Source: Ophiura sarsii
Lineage: Eukaryota; Echinodermata; Ophiuroidea; Amphilepidida; Ophiuridae
Reading direction: 5' to 3'
Assembly: GCA_035610835.1 (NCBI GenBank)
Contig: CM069442.1
Coordinates: 33,272,452-33,336,451, forward strand
Length of the DNA: 64,000 bases
Program-made: the position numbers and the translations under genes
The notes under the pieces: model-generated
Told to the model about the DNA's origin: nothing
Seen by the model: only the letters and a program-made list of their open reading frames with translations
Database searches by the model: none
In this document: piece by piece, positions 23,247-35,416 of the stretch
Numbering within the stretch: position 1 is the first letter of the stretch
Layout of the letters: the number at the start of each line of letters is the position of its first letter

Positions 23247-23693
23247 TCAAACAACAGCAGTTCGGAGGGCCTTCCCAGTCCCACACAGCAATTGTTCGCA
23301 TGCACATTTTACGACAACAGGAACCTTACCATTGAAAAAGAATGTGAATTGGACGTAATCAGAAACTGATCGATTTAGAACCATTTTGATGAGCGCATTC
23401 ACTTTTTCTTTGCTTAGACTGATTTGTAACAGTTGCTTTGTCAACAAAAGTTTGCAGTTATCAATGTGCTTCTTTATTTTACTGTATAATGACTCTAACA
23501 TTTCAGACATTTTGAAAGCCAGCTAAAAGTATCTGGGTGTATGCAGTTACGATCAACGCATTTAAGATATGCGATTGTATAATTGCAATTAAATAATTTG
23601 ATAACTAATTATCAAAATGAGTTGACAGTTGAAACTTACCTTTTTTCCATTTGCTTCCCTGGCCGAAATATCATCAAAACCTGGATTATCCAT
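23247..23693 (-). CDS. Two-exon candidate gene of unknown function
   Basis: Read on the minus strand, exon 1 (23693-23640) starts ATG and encodes MDNPGFDDISAREANGKK, ending in the consensus donor AAG|GTAAGT. Exon 2 begins at 23522 after TTTTAG, is in phase, and stays open for 91 codons to a TGA at 23249-23247. It starts LAFKMSEMLESLYSKIKKH, and the middle (SKEKVNALIKMVLNRSVSDY) looks helical. An alternative donor AATG|GTAAGG at 23330 would cut exon 2 shorter and imply further exons. The one-exon ending would give a protein of 109 residues. I recognise no domain. Two TATA-like boxes lie 15-50 bp upstream of the ATG. The start, phase match and splice sites support a real gene, but it has no family support. 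Confidence 0.5.
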
Positions 23694-23708
23694 GATCCAA
23701 ACTAAAGC

Positions 23709-23735
23709 TTTTTATAGCACCGATATATATAAAAC
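23709..23735 (-). promoter_or_regulatory. TATA-like boxes upstream of the unknown gene
   Basis: On the minus strand, TTTTATATATATCGG is followed by GCTATAAAAAGC before the ATG at 23693. The farther one (about 30-45 bp upstream) has the more plausible spacing. Weak evidence in AT-rich DNA. Confidence 0.3.
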
Positions 23736-23759
23736 CACAAAGTGATTGCTCACTAGTTT

Positions 23760-26700
23760 TGTTTTGGTATTTTGCGGGGCAGCCCGTGTGAAGAGGAAGA
23801 GATATCAGCCAATGAAAAATTGAGATTTTAATTTCTAAGATCCAGACAATTCAATAATGTCCCAGAGCCCTTCTATGATTTAGGCTATTCTACACAAAAC
23901 TGCAAGAGAGATGCAATGCATGTAGGCCAGAGCTAACTTTATCTCCTCGTCTCTCGATACGTGTAGGCATCAGTAGCTGATAACCTTACTAAAAAAATGT
24001 GGAAATCTGCAATATACTGGTCTGCAATACAGAAATCTAGGCCAAGTCCATTAACTGGTTATCACGCACGCATCACTAGGTATGGTAGGTTATCGTAGGT
24101 TCTCTGGTTATCAGCTCCACATACTGAGGATGTTGTTTCTTGTTATTATCATGCATGCATCACCCATACCATCACAAAAACAATATAATGTGCACTTTCC
24201 TGGCTCAGGATGACATGTGAAGTGTGCTCATTTGAAGTATGTGTGTATATCACATATCAGTGCAATGTGTATAACCGTGGAATAAAATCCTCTATTCACC
24301 TACTTTCACCTGTTGTATGGTGAACTGCCTAATAGCCTTGGGAAGCTGGCAACTCTTTCATACAGACAACAATTAGATCCTAGTTCTACAGTGTTGCTAG
24401 ATTATAGGACATAAGGCGCTAGGTAATAGTTCGTAAAAAACTAAAAGGTCGTGTGCCTTGAGTTGGGACCCCTTTGTGTGACATGTACGGAAAAATCACA
24501 TGGGTAATGCTTAAAACGTGTTAACTATGAAAACCATACATAAAGACAAGTAGTACATTTCCTGAAACCCTACACATTTTCAAATCTCACAATGTCAATA
24601 TCAAGGTCATTGTACAAGGTGTGCAGAAAATATATAGGGTGCAAAATGAAGAAATGTACTAAAAATACAACATTTTCACTTGTCATTTTCATACATTGAA
24701 GATAAAATTATATATTTCAAAAGTATATATTGTCCCAAAGAAAAATGTTGCCGCCTTTGTCTTAAGTTATAAATGGTACCATACAGGGTGGTCAAAATTT
24801 GTGACAAAATAATTATGTAGAACATATTGAGACATTAAAATACACAGGGTATATATATATGCAAGTGGGCTTTTTGAATCATAGTCTCCGGTGCATGTAG
24901 TAGAGCTTGCATACATATCAGGGCTATTGATTGTCAGTAAGTAATGTGAATGAACACTGTGTTTGTATGAGACTGGCTCCCATCCTTCTCCTGGCACCTC
25001 TTGATCATTTAATTGCTCCCCATTAAAACTGAAATAATGAAGACATTTGTTTTTGGATGGTATGGAAAGAACATTTATTGTGCTTTGTGATGACACCCAA
25101 TTTGATATTCTATGACGAGAATTATTGAAACGGTGATATCATAAACATCACTAACAGTGTAAAAATGTCACACCTCCTCAAAATACGGGGTCTCAATTTG
25201 TGGTACACGACCAAAACCAAACTTTGCCAGATAGCAGAGCAACACCCGATATTCCCCAATTCTAGACCGAGTAGGTTGGGCATAGATTATCAAGACAGGG
25301 ATAGGAAAGTGGGTACGGTCAGGCTTTTGATGTTTTGGATCACAGATGGTGTTTCGGATGATCAATTTCGCTCAAGCCTGTGTATTCGCACTGTCATGAA
25401 ATAACTTTTCAACATTCATAAACGCCACTCTCGTTCTCAGACGTGTTACATCTCATACATATCGATTTGAAAAGATGTGCTTATTGTCCACCACGCTTAT
25501 GGATTAGAGTGTAAGTAATAAAAATCTGAGTGAAATAGTGCCTATGAAACTTCCACTATAGTGTTACATCAATCACATTGTGTGTATTAGGCCAATATAT
25601 TTAAAAATATTAGCATAGCGCATTAACAATCGCAAAAGACAACACGACACTTCTCCGTCCATGTACCAAGTCACTATTCCTGGAGTTACAAGTCATATCA
25701 CAGTCGAACAGAACTTCAGTTTAGTAGTCAAATCTCTCTCAAATCCCCTTAAAGTCAAGTCAATCTTATGAAATCACATCACTATCGAGTCAAGTCAAGT
25801 CAAAGGCATATTGAACATGAAATTAATGGTACGGTCAATTAACAATAGCCAGTTTGCACCAGACTTAAGTTGATTAGGGGCTGTCATTAGGGGGAGGGGG
25901 TCATCCGGGGGGGAGTAATCCGTGGTGGGGGGGGGGGGGCTTTTTCACAGAAAATACAGGGATCATGAAATGAATACCATTGTAACGGGGGGGGGGGGGG
26001 GTCAAAACAACATTTTTGTTTAAAACAAACTAAAAATTAATTAATTTGGTTATCACCCGTTGCAGAGAAAAGACTATCATGCATACATACACAATTGGGC
26101 TACAAGGCAAGGTTCTGGCAACATCATAAGTTCCCTGTCCTTTGCATATAAAAATAAGGAGAAATGGGGTACATCTGATTAATGTAGGTAAGGCCGTTTT
26201 CAAGCTCCAAAGAGGGTGACTAAATTGCCACCAGCACATCACCAAAATAAAATCAACTTAATTTTCACTTGTTTGTTTGTCTGCTATTTCCATAATTGAC
26301 TTTACATCAAAAAGTGCTTAAAAATCAGCAGCTTAAAAATATAAGTGCAGCCTGAATCAGCACTATGTTTCCCACTTTAATCTGTCCCTTAAAACCGCTT
26401 TAAAAACACATTATGATGATTCACAATTTGTTTGAACATCAAAAATAGCTTAGAATGAAGTGATTCTAACAATGGTTCATAATATAGGTGACTGGATGTG
26501 AGGCATTTTAACTGCATATTATATTCCATATTCTCATGCACAAGTGCACATCTCCAATAAAACTTGAAATGGATCAGTACACCTATTCAAGGCTAACTAG
26601 GCCTATCAGGGAAATACCATATGACACTGATGACAAAAGCCAAAATAATTTGTTGTAAGAAATAATGCACTGTTATTTAGGCATTATGTAAGTAAAAGTT

Positions 26701-26900
26701 CAGTTCTGATAATAATGGGGCAATGACCCAAACCTTAGAAACTTCTCAAATAAGGTCTGTATCAATGTGTACATTTACCATTTGTAGGGAAAATAATATA
26801 CAGTGTGTCTCAGAATGATACTGGGTTTTAAAAATATATCAAAAATATAAAACAAATAGTGTTTCAAATTTAAACACTTATGATGGTGGAAATGTTTCCT
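23760..26900. other. No gene recognised
   Basis: The stretch contains poly-G tracts near 25925 and 25987, short AGTCAAGTC repeats near 25790 and a CAGGGTGGTC-type repeat end near 24783. I see no supported exon. Confidence 0.4.
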
Positions 26901-26903
26901 ACT

Positions 26904-27693
26904 TAGGGGAAGGTGGGGTAATGGCGGACGCGGGGTAATCGCGGACAGGGCTGTATCTAAAGGCAGGTGAAAGAAGGTGGTATTTTGCCACCCTATGATG
27001 TTAGGTGCCTCTCCATTGAAATCACACAAAACCTAAATGGGATGGTTGTCTCGCAAATTCTCGCGAGAATTACAAAAATCACTTTTTGGGCAAGTTGATA
27101 TTTTGGTGCATTACTTTCTCTTTGAAACTGGTATTTCTACATCAAGGAAAACAAAGTCTTATTATTTTTTTATTTAATGTATGATACCTTCTGATAAAAA
27201 AGAAATGAATTCGGAGTCACAATGATGAGCATAATAATAAGAGAGGATGTGCCCATACATTGTACATGGATTGGGGTAATCCCGGACAGGTACCGTTTCC
27301 ATGGTAACCAATATGGGCGTGGTCAATTTAACATCATAGATCGGTAATAGTTGTTGACCATATAAATATGTGACATTGTTCTTTGATTTCTGCTACACTT
27401 TTAAAAAGGGTATTTTTTAACTCCCATTGAAATACTTTTCCAATAAAAAGAGGGCTGCCATTGAAAAATACGGTCCGGGATTACCCCCAGAGTGTGGGGT
27501 AATGCCGGACGACGCCATTTTTTTTATTGCGTCGTAGCTTCGAATTTCAAAATGATGAGTTGATAAAAACTTGATAAAAGGTAGAACCATCACAGTGCTT
27601 TGTGTTTACATGATTTTTATTGTTATATGACGTTTTATATGTGTGTTATACCTCTCTGACAAAATGTGTCCGCCATTACCCCACCTTCCCCTA
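26904..27693. mobile_element. TA-flanked TIR element with repeated GGGGTAATNNCGGAC motif
   Basis: The perfect TIR starts TAGGGGAAGGTGGGGTAATG on the left and is mirrored by CATTACCCCACCTTCCCCTA on the right. The motif GGGGTAATSSCGGAC also occurs inside near 26931, 27274, 27472 (inverted) and 27495. There is no transposase frame. Its architecture matches the element at 11516-12360 although the motif is different. Confidence 0.85.
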
Positions 27694-28706
27694 TTCCATT
27701 AATTTCAATGAGATATCTCTTTTTGTTCTGCTGTATTTGTACTTATTTATTGATGAAATACGATAAAATTGTAGTCAAACTTCGCTTATTTTTTCTAAAC
27801 AAACAAATAATAAAATATTTACCAAATAATGAAATATTCACGCGGGGACCAAAATGTGAGTCGGTCGGGTAACGGGAAACTAACAATTCACTTTCATTAG
27901 CCTAATCGAAAATCGATGAAAAACGTATTTTCATATTTTGGCACACATAATTCATCTTTACAGCTATTCTCTCTAGCACTACCAGCATTTCAAACAACGA
28001 ACCCCACACCTCATAAGTTATATTCAAAACTCCCCCAAAGAATGGAAGGTTAAAAGCACTCAAGCAAAACAAATCCTGCCCTATTCAATAAAAGCTTTGT
28101 TTTCTATGCACACAACAATCGATTGTTATCAAAAAGCTAATTAAAATAGGGTGCAATAATAATGCAAATAACATTTAATAATTTAATGTTTAAAAAGTGA
28201 CTTTAGATTTTCATAATGAATCATTTCGACGACAAAAACTTGAAATTTACTATCGTTTCAAAAAAGTCTGTATTTTCCATCAGAAATGTCCGATTTGCAA
28301 AATCTAAAATTCCTAAGAAAGCTGAGCGTTTGCGCAAGATATAAAAGCCATTTGGACAATATCAATAAAGTTTATACCAAAAAAAATTGTATTACCTCGG
28401 AAAAGATCATTCTGAGATGCCCTGTATTACCCTAAAAGTCAAACCACCAAATAGAAATTTCCCCTAAAACAATATTCCTTTGAAATTCTAAAAGTTCCCT
28501 TGGAATAAACATCCTGATTTCCACAATATTATTATGGAAGAGGAAAAGTTTCACAAAAGATATGTCAATATCTTATGCTAAATGTTCCTGGAAGGGGACA
28601 TTTTTCTAACCTTGCCCACCTTTTATGCCCACAAGGCTGGCTATAATGATAGGACATACAGAAGTAGAACACATGGTGCCCCGTGCATCCGTACACGTAC
28701 ACAGGG

Positions 28707-29073
28707 CAGTGGCGTAGCTCGGGGGGGGGGGGGGGGGGGGGGCAGTTTCCCCCTGACAGAAATGTGTGTGCCCCCGCCCACTCTCCGGATGTAGTGCTTA
28801 TGCGTTATGACCATTTAAAAATAACCATTTTTCGCTGGATTCGCCGGAGTATTGACCATTATTTGTTGATTGCGCTGTTTTTTTGACTGTGCGATTTTTT
28901 TTTTTACCGTGCGATTTTTTTTTTACCGTGCACATTTTGTTGACCTCGCCACCCCACCCCCACCCCCACTTACGTGAAATTCACGAGGTGGTGCAACCTT
29001 TTACGAACATTTTAGAAATCTTGCCCCCCCCCCCCCGAAAAAAATCCTAGCTCATGAGCTACGCCACGGCACT
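28707..29073. mobile_element. hAT-like non-autonomous element with 8-bp target duplication
   Basis: CAGTGGCGTAGCTC at the left is mirrored by GAGCTACGCCACGGCACT at the right. Both are bordered by ACACAGGG (28699-28706 and 29074-29081). Inside are poly-G and poly-C tracts and TTACGTGAAATTCACGAGG, which is shared with 46800-46820. Confidence 0.85.
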
Positions 29074-29277
29074 ACACAGGGACGTCACTTTGCAATTTGT
29101 ACGTCCCGATCCTAGTCCCCTGGGGCCAGGCTTGCAATTGATAAGTGCATTATGATTATAGACTCCCTGCTGTGCTGCTCTCAATTTTGCAGGTGCCTGC
29201 CCCTGCAGCTGGCCCTGGCCTGTAGACTGTAGCGTTATGTGTGTAGGTTGGATTGGATGGGCTTTTTAATTTTTATT

Positions 29278-29310
29278 AGAGCCCCCGGGCCCTCCCCCGT
29301 GGGGGCTCCA
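29278..29310. repeat. GC-rich hairpin GAGCCCCC..GGGGGCTC
   Basis: A short perfect stem (AGCCCCC/GGGGGCT) separated by a CGGGCCCTCCCCCGT loop. Confidence 0.6.
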
Positions 29311-29449
29311 CTATTAGTTAGCACCAAACCAATGACGCTGTTCAGTTCATCAGTCAGATAATATCATCCCGACTCACCTTCATTCAATTATAATTGGTCG
29401 AAATTGTAAGCCAAAAGAAAGTGGGATGTTCTTCATTCGATTGGTTTAA

Positions 29450-29818
29450 AGGTATATTATGTGATCTTTCCAGGGAACGCCCTCAACATCGAAAAAAAAA
29501 TAGAAAGCAGATTTTCTTGCAGATTTACATTTCTGATCATAAATCATGCATACATTCCAAGTTACAGGGCGATACGATTCTTAATTACTTCAAAATCATG
29601 GTTTTAGAGTGAAAATAAACTGTCCGAATCCGGACACTTTATATTTTTCACTCTAAATTCACTCTAAAACCATGATTTTGAGGTAATTAGGAATCATATC
29701 GCTCTGTAACTTGGAATGTATGTATGATTTATGATCGGAAATGTAAATCTGCAAGAAAATCTACTTTCTAAAAAAAATAATGAATAGAGGGCGCCCTCTG
29801 GAAAAGATCACATAATAA
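29450..29818. mobile_element. TTAA fold-back MITE, AGGYATATTATGTGATC family, copy 2
   Basis: It is closely similar to 17212-17584, including the central palindrome (here AAACTGTCCGAATCCGGACA). TTAA is present at the left (29446-29449), but the last nine bases of the right end and the right TTAA are lost. It ends about 360 bp upstream of the NME5 start codon. Confidence 0.9.
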
Positions 29819-30075
29819 TTTGGTTATTTATTTTGGCGTCAACCATTTCAAGAGATGGCGCTGTTTCATGTGATTTTAATTTAACGGTAAAAGTTAGGGA
29901 ATAAATAATAGTACTCTGGAAATCAATTTAAAACAAGTAAATTGCTGATTTATATTCTCTTATTTAACTAACCTCACATAAACGACAAATTAAAAGACAT
30001 ATCCCCAGCAATTTTACATGCTAAAGTAAAAGAAAGGTTCAATAAGAACTAGAAACACAAACATAAACAACCACA

Positions 30076-30089
30076 CTGCGCATAGCAAC
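30076..30089. promoter_or_regulatory. X-box-like half site upstream of NME5
   Basis: On the minus strand it reads GTTGCTATGCGCAG, similar to the left half of the RFX X-box (GTTGCCATGGCAAC) that controls many ciliary genes. It lies about 90 bp upstream of the ATG of a cilia-related gene. Only the left half is good. Confidence 0.25.
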
Positions 30090-30174
30090 CGATTTCACGA
30101 GTACAGAATTCTGCAGGCTTGTAAGCTGGTTTTGTCTTCTCAAATTTACAGTTTCTATCGTTTATGTTTAGAAA

Positions 30175-33100
30175 ATGCCACAACTTGACATGGAGAATGG
30201 ATCAGGAGATGTTCCTTCAATAATGGTAGAGCGCACCCTCGCTCTTATTAAGCCTGACGCAATCCACAGAGCAGAAGAGATTGAAGAAATTATTTTAGAA
30301 TCCGGATTTACAATTTTACAGGTAAGCTTATTATTCTGTTTCTGGTTCTTGTACTTGGTTGGATATCCTCCGTAGTACTCCGCAGGGAAGTTTTAACAGG
30401 AGGTGGGTGGTCACAGGGGGGATTAAGGTTGGGGGATGCTCTGCTTAAAGGAGGTTTTTGAGGGCAGGTTGATTGGGGGAGTTTGTTCCAGTCGGTGATT
30501 GTACGCGGAAAGAAGGAGTTGGTAAATGGAGCCAGTCTGGACGTTGTAGAGTTTGAATTGTTGGTCGTGTCCTCTTCGTTCGCGGTTTGTTTTCGGGGCG
30601 ATGTACGTCTTGGAAATGTCGAGCTGGTCGGGGTGGATCTTGTACAGACAAGTCAGTCTATGTGCTCTTCTGCGGTCTTGTAGTAGGCTGACCCAGTTAA
30701 GGCTGTTTAAAAGTGAGTGTTTAGCATCTGTAACACCAGCTTCATGTGAGTAGTTTTTTGTGGTGAAGCGTGCTGCTCTACGTTGGACTTTTTCCAGCAT
30801 GTTGACATTTTTGGCGCTGTATGGGTCCCAAGCTGCTACACCATATTCCAGATGTGGTTGTACTAAGGTGTTGTACAGTTTCACCTTGACATTTGTTGAG
30901 GCCTGATGGAAGTTTCTTTGAAGGAAGCCGAGCACTCGAGATGCCTTTGAAGTTGCGTGTTGGCTTTGTGCATTCCATTTTAGGTTGTCTTGGATATGGA
31001 CGCCGAGGTTTCGTCGATTGGTGACTCTCATAATGTTGCACTTAGCAGCGTTGAATCGCATGCCCCATGCTTCCGTCCATTTGACCAGGTTGTCCAAGTA
31101 GGTCTGTAGGTGAGTCATGTCATTTGGTCCATCTATGGCTCTGTAGACTAAGCAGTCGTCAGCAAATAGTCTTAAACAACATTTGAGTATCCGAATTCGG
31201 ATACCCTCATCGTAAATTGGATATGGATATCCGAATTCTGATACGTATCCGAATTTGAAGTTCTGCCGAACTGACATGACATATATTTGACAGGAATGTA
31301 GCTAGCCTATGTCCATATATATGAAAATATTTTGGGTGAAGACTATATGTCATCACTCACTCCTTAAGCCACAATTTGAGGTGATTGCACGGACAGATGG
31401 GCAGGAATCTACACTCGGAGTCATTGGACAGACAGACAGACTCGCCAAAAATAGTGTAATTTGCAATTCCATGAATAGATAACATTTAACTTTTAAGGAG
31501 AACTTTGGGTCTCCAAAAAGGTGAGTGGGACATAAAAACGGAGGATTTTCAGGTGATTAACATTGGTGCCCTTCCCTTTTCCTTAATAGCAATCGCTGAT
31601 ACATTTAATGAGAAATATGTCTATTATTGAGACTAAGGTGGACCCATGATACATGATACACAAATAATTAGGCTAGGGTTTATATTTAATGATGAAGGGC
31701 AACTTGAATGGTGCAAAACAACTTGGCGTGTGAATGCAACAACATCGTAGATCTACATTTAGCTATAATGTATTTGCAGGAGGAAGAGTAAGTCATTGGA
31801 AAAAGCCTATATTGCAACATTTTAGTAGTCATTGGTTGAGTTACACCAGCTTATAAGCATAGCTTTTTGATCAGTTTTTTTAATGGAATTCATATTATAA
31901 GTTTATAATCTCCCTTAATTAATTATACTCAATATTGTTTTCTTTTTTCATTGAACTGTTAAATGCAGAAACGACGAGTTCATCTAACACCAGAGCAGAC
32001 AAGTGATTTCTACGCGGAACATTATGGCAAGATGTTTTTCCCATCGCTGGTCGCATACATGAGCAGCGGACCAATCATCGCTGTGGTGTTAGCCAGAGAG
32101 AATGCCATTGGGTATTGGAGGGAATTAGCAGGGCCTACCAACAGCTTTAAAGCCAGAGAGACTCATCCAGATAGGTAGGTATGTTGGTCAGGTCAGAAAA
32201 GAACGCTCTGCAGACAATGGACATGTGGTTGCTGGAAGTTGTTGTATTCAAGTTTGGGGTGATTTTGTTTTTGTTTGTTTTTTCCTCCAAAGAAGAGGCT
32301 CTTTTTAATTCCTCACATTTACATCTACATTTAAATTAAAAGTTTTACATAATTATGCATAGTAACATAATATTACTGTTATCGATACTAATAACATAAT
32401 ATTACTGTTACAGTTTTAATGCCCAGTGCAATTCCTTAATTGTTTTTGAAGGTTGGTTTGCAGAAAATGTGCATCACGCCAGTTATTGAATGTCTGTGGC
32501 TTTCAAAATTTGGGTAGATGTCTCATTGTATTTTTATTTAACAAATCCCTCATTTCAAAGATAAAATAGTCAATTTTGTAAAAATAATTGATACGGTCCC
32601 GCACAGAAAAAATTATACAACCCACCGCCGACTTACCAACCGCGAAAGCCGTGAACTGCACATTCTAGTTAACGTTAAAAAGATTAATAACATCGATGAC
32701 TTTGTTCCTGGTTCACCCCCCACCCCCACTCTGAAAATCTTAGCGCAATGACATTACTGTTGCTTATATTGTGTTTACATTTCAGTATACGAGCATTGTA
32801 TGGTACAGATGACCAACGTAATGCAGTTCATGGTAGTGATGGAGTCACAAGTTCTGAAAGAGAAATCAGATTCATGTTCCCTGATAGTAAGTATGAGGTG
32901 ATGAAGAAAAATAATATTCTATGGGAAGATGAACGCCCCAGGCAGGGTTGGTAGACCTGGTATTTTTTTTCTACGTTTAAAAATTGAATATACATGCAAC
33001 AGTGCTCCAAATAAGAAGAAAAGAAGAAGAAAAGTCAAATAAAAAAAACTGGGACAGTTTGGCCAAAAAGAACAGGTTTTTTTCTTCTTATTTTGCTTGT

Positions 33101-35416
33101 GAGGCTTAATTGTGGTAGATTGTTGAAGCGATTGAATTATTTAACTTTTCTCAGAGTAGGCTAGTGCGCATTAAAATATACACTGAAAAAAAATGTTCAA
33201 AAGTCCATGTGCATATATGCCTAGATTTGAATCGGCAACTCTCATAATTAGTTGTTACCAAAGAAATTTAAATATTAGTTGTAACAATCCAATGTTTCCT
33301 TTTAGGGTATTTGGCATTCCAAATTTGTTCTTAAATTGATTAGATTTTGATGCCTAAGAATTGGAAGGAGAGGTAAAATGATGACTTTTGGGGGAAACGT
33401 TTTGAACAAGATTACTGAGACATTCGAATTGGAAAAGTGGTGAAGGTATTAAAATTCAAAGAATTCGGGAATCTGAGCGATTGTAATGTTAGGCAGAAAA
33501 GGATTTAGTAGGTGATGCAATCACAAAAGCGTCATGTTGATAAACTAGTCAAGCATTGAATTACATGTGACGGGTATCAACATGGACATGTTGGAGGCCC
33601 GAGTCAAATCTAAGTTATTGGCCGACTTGCAAGAGCACATTTTAAGCTTTAATATGATGCCATATGTTGAAGCTAATCGGACTTTGAAATCACAAGATAT
33701 GATTTGAAGAAGCTTATTTTTTCTTCTTTTACTTTCTTTGTATTTCACCAAATATATTGGCCTCTATCTCAAAACTGTGTTCGCCGACAACATATGTCCT
33801 TTGATGTGACTGGTCACATATTTTGACCTTTTATCGCATAATGTGTTTATACCAGTAGAACATTACATACACCTGGAATGTTGCATTAATTGCTAAACAA
33901 ATACCCTTGATAAATTCTCTTTTCAGGTATTGTTGAGCCTGTTCCTGCGGGTAAAGTAGCCAGGGATTACCTTGCCCGGGCTGTAAATCCAACACTTCTT
34001 AAAGGACTCACAGAGCTGTGCAAACAGAAACCAGAAGATCCGATTGTAAGTTGATGCACCAATTGAAGCCTCACTCAAACATGTTACCAATATTGATATG
34101 TTCTATAGGTCATGAATTCTTTTGAGCTACTGTAAAAGAGGTTAATTTTTGTGCATGTTTTTAAATTCATGATTTGTAGCTTCATCATATAGACCTATAC
34201 AAAAAAGAAATACATAATAATAATAATAATAATAATAGATTGCTCTTATAAGGTGCAAACAAATCTTTCAAGGAACTCAGAGCGCGCAAAACATATAAAC
34301 AAACAAACAACAATTAATTCTGTGAATCAGGAAACGCCTGGCAGAAGAAATTAGTTTTTAGCTGGCTTTTGAACTGAGAGAGTTTTGGGATGTTGCGACG
34401 ACTGTCTGGAAGCGAATTCCAGACAGCCGACGCAGCAAAACAAAATGAGCGTTCACCGGCTGACTTGAGATTTAACGCACAGAGTTATGAGCAATTTGTC
34501 CGTAGAAGATCGTAGCTAACGCAAAGTTTGTAAGTGCAAAGCACGGACGAAAGATATGGTGGTAGAGTATGAAAAGTGTGAGAATATATGTAGCTCAAAA
34601 CTGTCCACTTTTACAGTATACTCCACTCCATTTGATCTACCTCTGTGCAGTGATGTCAAAGTTTATTTTGGTGATATATGCTTGAGCACCAGTCTGTGTC
34701 TTTTGGTTTTATTGCGTTGGTTCATACAAGAGCACATTATGGGGGTTGGGGTGGGTAATTAAATAGCTATGCACATGGAAACTGAGTTGTCCTGGCCTGA
34801 AGATCATTGTTGATGGTTTCGCGAACTTCAATTCATAAGTTTTGATAATAATGAACCTACGACACATATCCTCCTCCGACACATGCAGGTTGCGGGTGCA
34901 CTTCGATCAGCTCACTGCACATGCTTGAAAACTCACAAAATTCCGCTAACCAATCAGAGCCGCGAGGTTCACTTATGTGTTGCGTGTCACTCAGATGTCT
35001 GGTTCACCGTTTTGTGGTTGCGGATACTTATTTTTACATGAGGTAAACATCATATTATGTTGAGTGGCCAATCATAGAAAGGTTTTTTTGTATTCAGAAT
35101 ATGGTATACAATAATTTTTGTAAGGATAGAATGCTATTTGTGTAAATTAAAGGCATATTATGTGATCTTTTCTAGGGAGCACCCTCTAGTCATGATTTTA
35201 CTTTCTAAAAATAAAATCATGAATAGAGGGCGCCCCCCTGGAAAAGATCACATAATATGCCTTTAAGTTAACCTGATAGTAAATTTGACTGATACTAATA
35301 ATTCTGTTATTTTGTACATTTTTTATATTTTTCAGATGTGGTTAGCAGATTGGATGTTATGCAATAACCCCAACAAACCACAAGTATCCGATCCCAATGT
35401 ACAGGAACCTATGTGA
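30175..35416 (+). CDS. NME5: Nucleoside diphosphate kinase homologue 5 (NME5)
   Basis: Five coding exons, all GT-AG and in phase: 30175-30321, 31969-32174, 32786-32886, 33927-34045, 35336-35416 (stop TGA). They give 217 residues against about 212 in the human protein. The NDK domain runs from TLALIKPDA (about residue 21) to EREIRFMFPD. A DPY-30 motif follows (ARDYLARAVNPTLLKGL ... PIMWLADWML), then the NNPNKP tail. Against classical NDKs the Lys of IKPD, the Tyr of EHYGK, the Thr of GPTNS, the Arg of SIRALYG, and the Asn and catalytic His of RNAVHGSD are kept. The position of Arg88 is Trp (GYWREL), as I recall for human NME5. NME5 is known as a ciliary/flagellar radial-spoke protein, and phosphotransfer activity is doubtful. 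Introns 1 and 4 carry LINE fragments; intron 4 also has a MITE. Confidence 0.97.
30423..31200 (-). pseudogene. LINE reverse transcriptase fragment inside NME5 intron 1
   Basis: The minus-strand frame starts in the catalytic box LRLFADDCLVYRAI, then WTEAWGMRFNAAKCNIMRV, then NLGVHIQDNLKWNAQ, then LYNTLVQPHLEYGVAAWDPY and VQRRAARF. This is the order of an RT palm and thumb of the CR1/Jockey group. About 20 residues are missing between MRVTNRR and NLGVHI, so there is an internal deletion. The 5' end is cut at the FADD box and joins a stretch of GTATCCGAATTCGG words. It is a dead insertion antisense to NME5. Confidence 0.88.
34213..34500 (-). pseudogene. LINE 3' end fragment inside NME5 intron 4
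   Basis: On the minus strand it reads SAGERSFCFAASAVWNSLPD, then SRRNIPKLSQFKSQLKTNFF, the common C-terminal end of CR1/L2-like ORF2 proteins. An (ATT)n microsatellite tail follows at 34216-34239, as expected at the 3' end of such elements. It is only the extreme 3' end, inserted antisense to NME5. Confidence 0.85.
35151..35262. mobile_element. TTAA fold-back MITE, AGGYATATTATGTGATC family, copy 3 (short form)
   Basis: AGGCATATTATGTGATC and GATCACATAATATGCCT form the ends, with TTAA at 35147-35150 and 35263-35266. The middle of the longer copies is deleted, leaving 112 bp. It ends only 70 bp upstream of the last NME5 exon. Confidence 0.92.
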
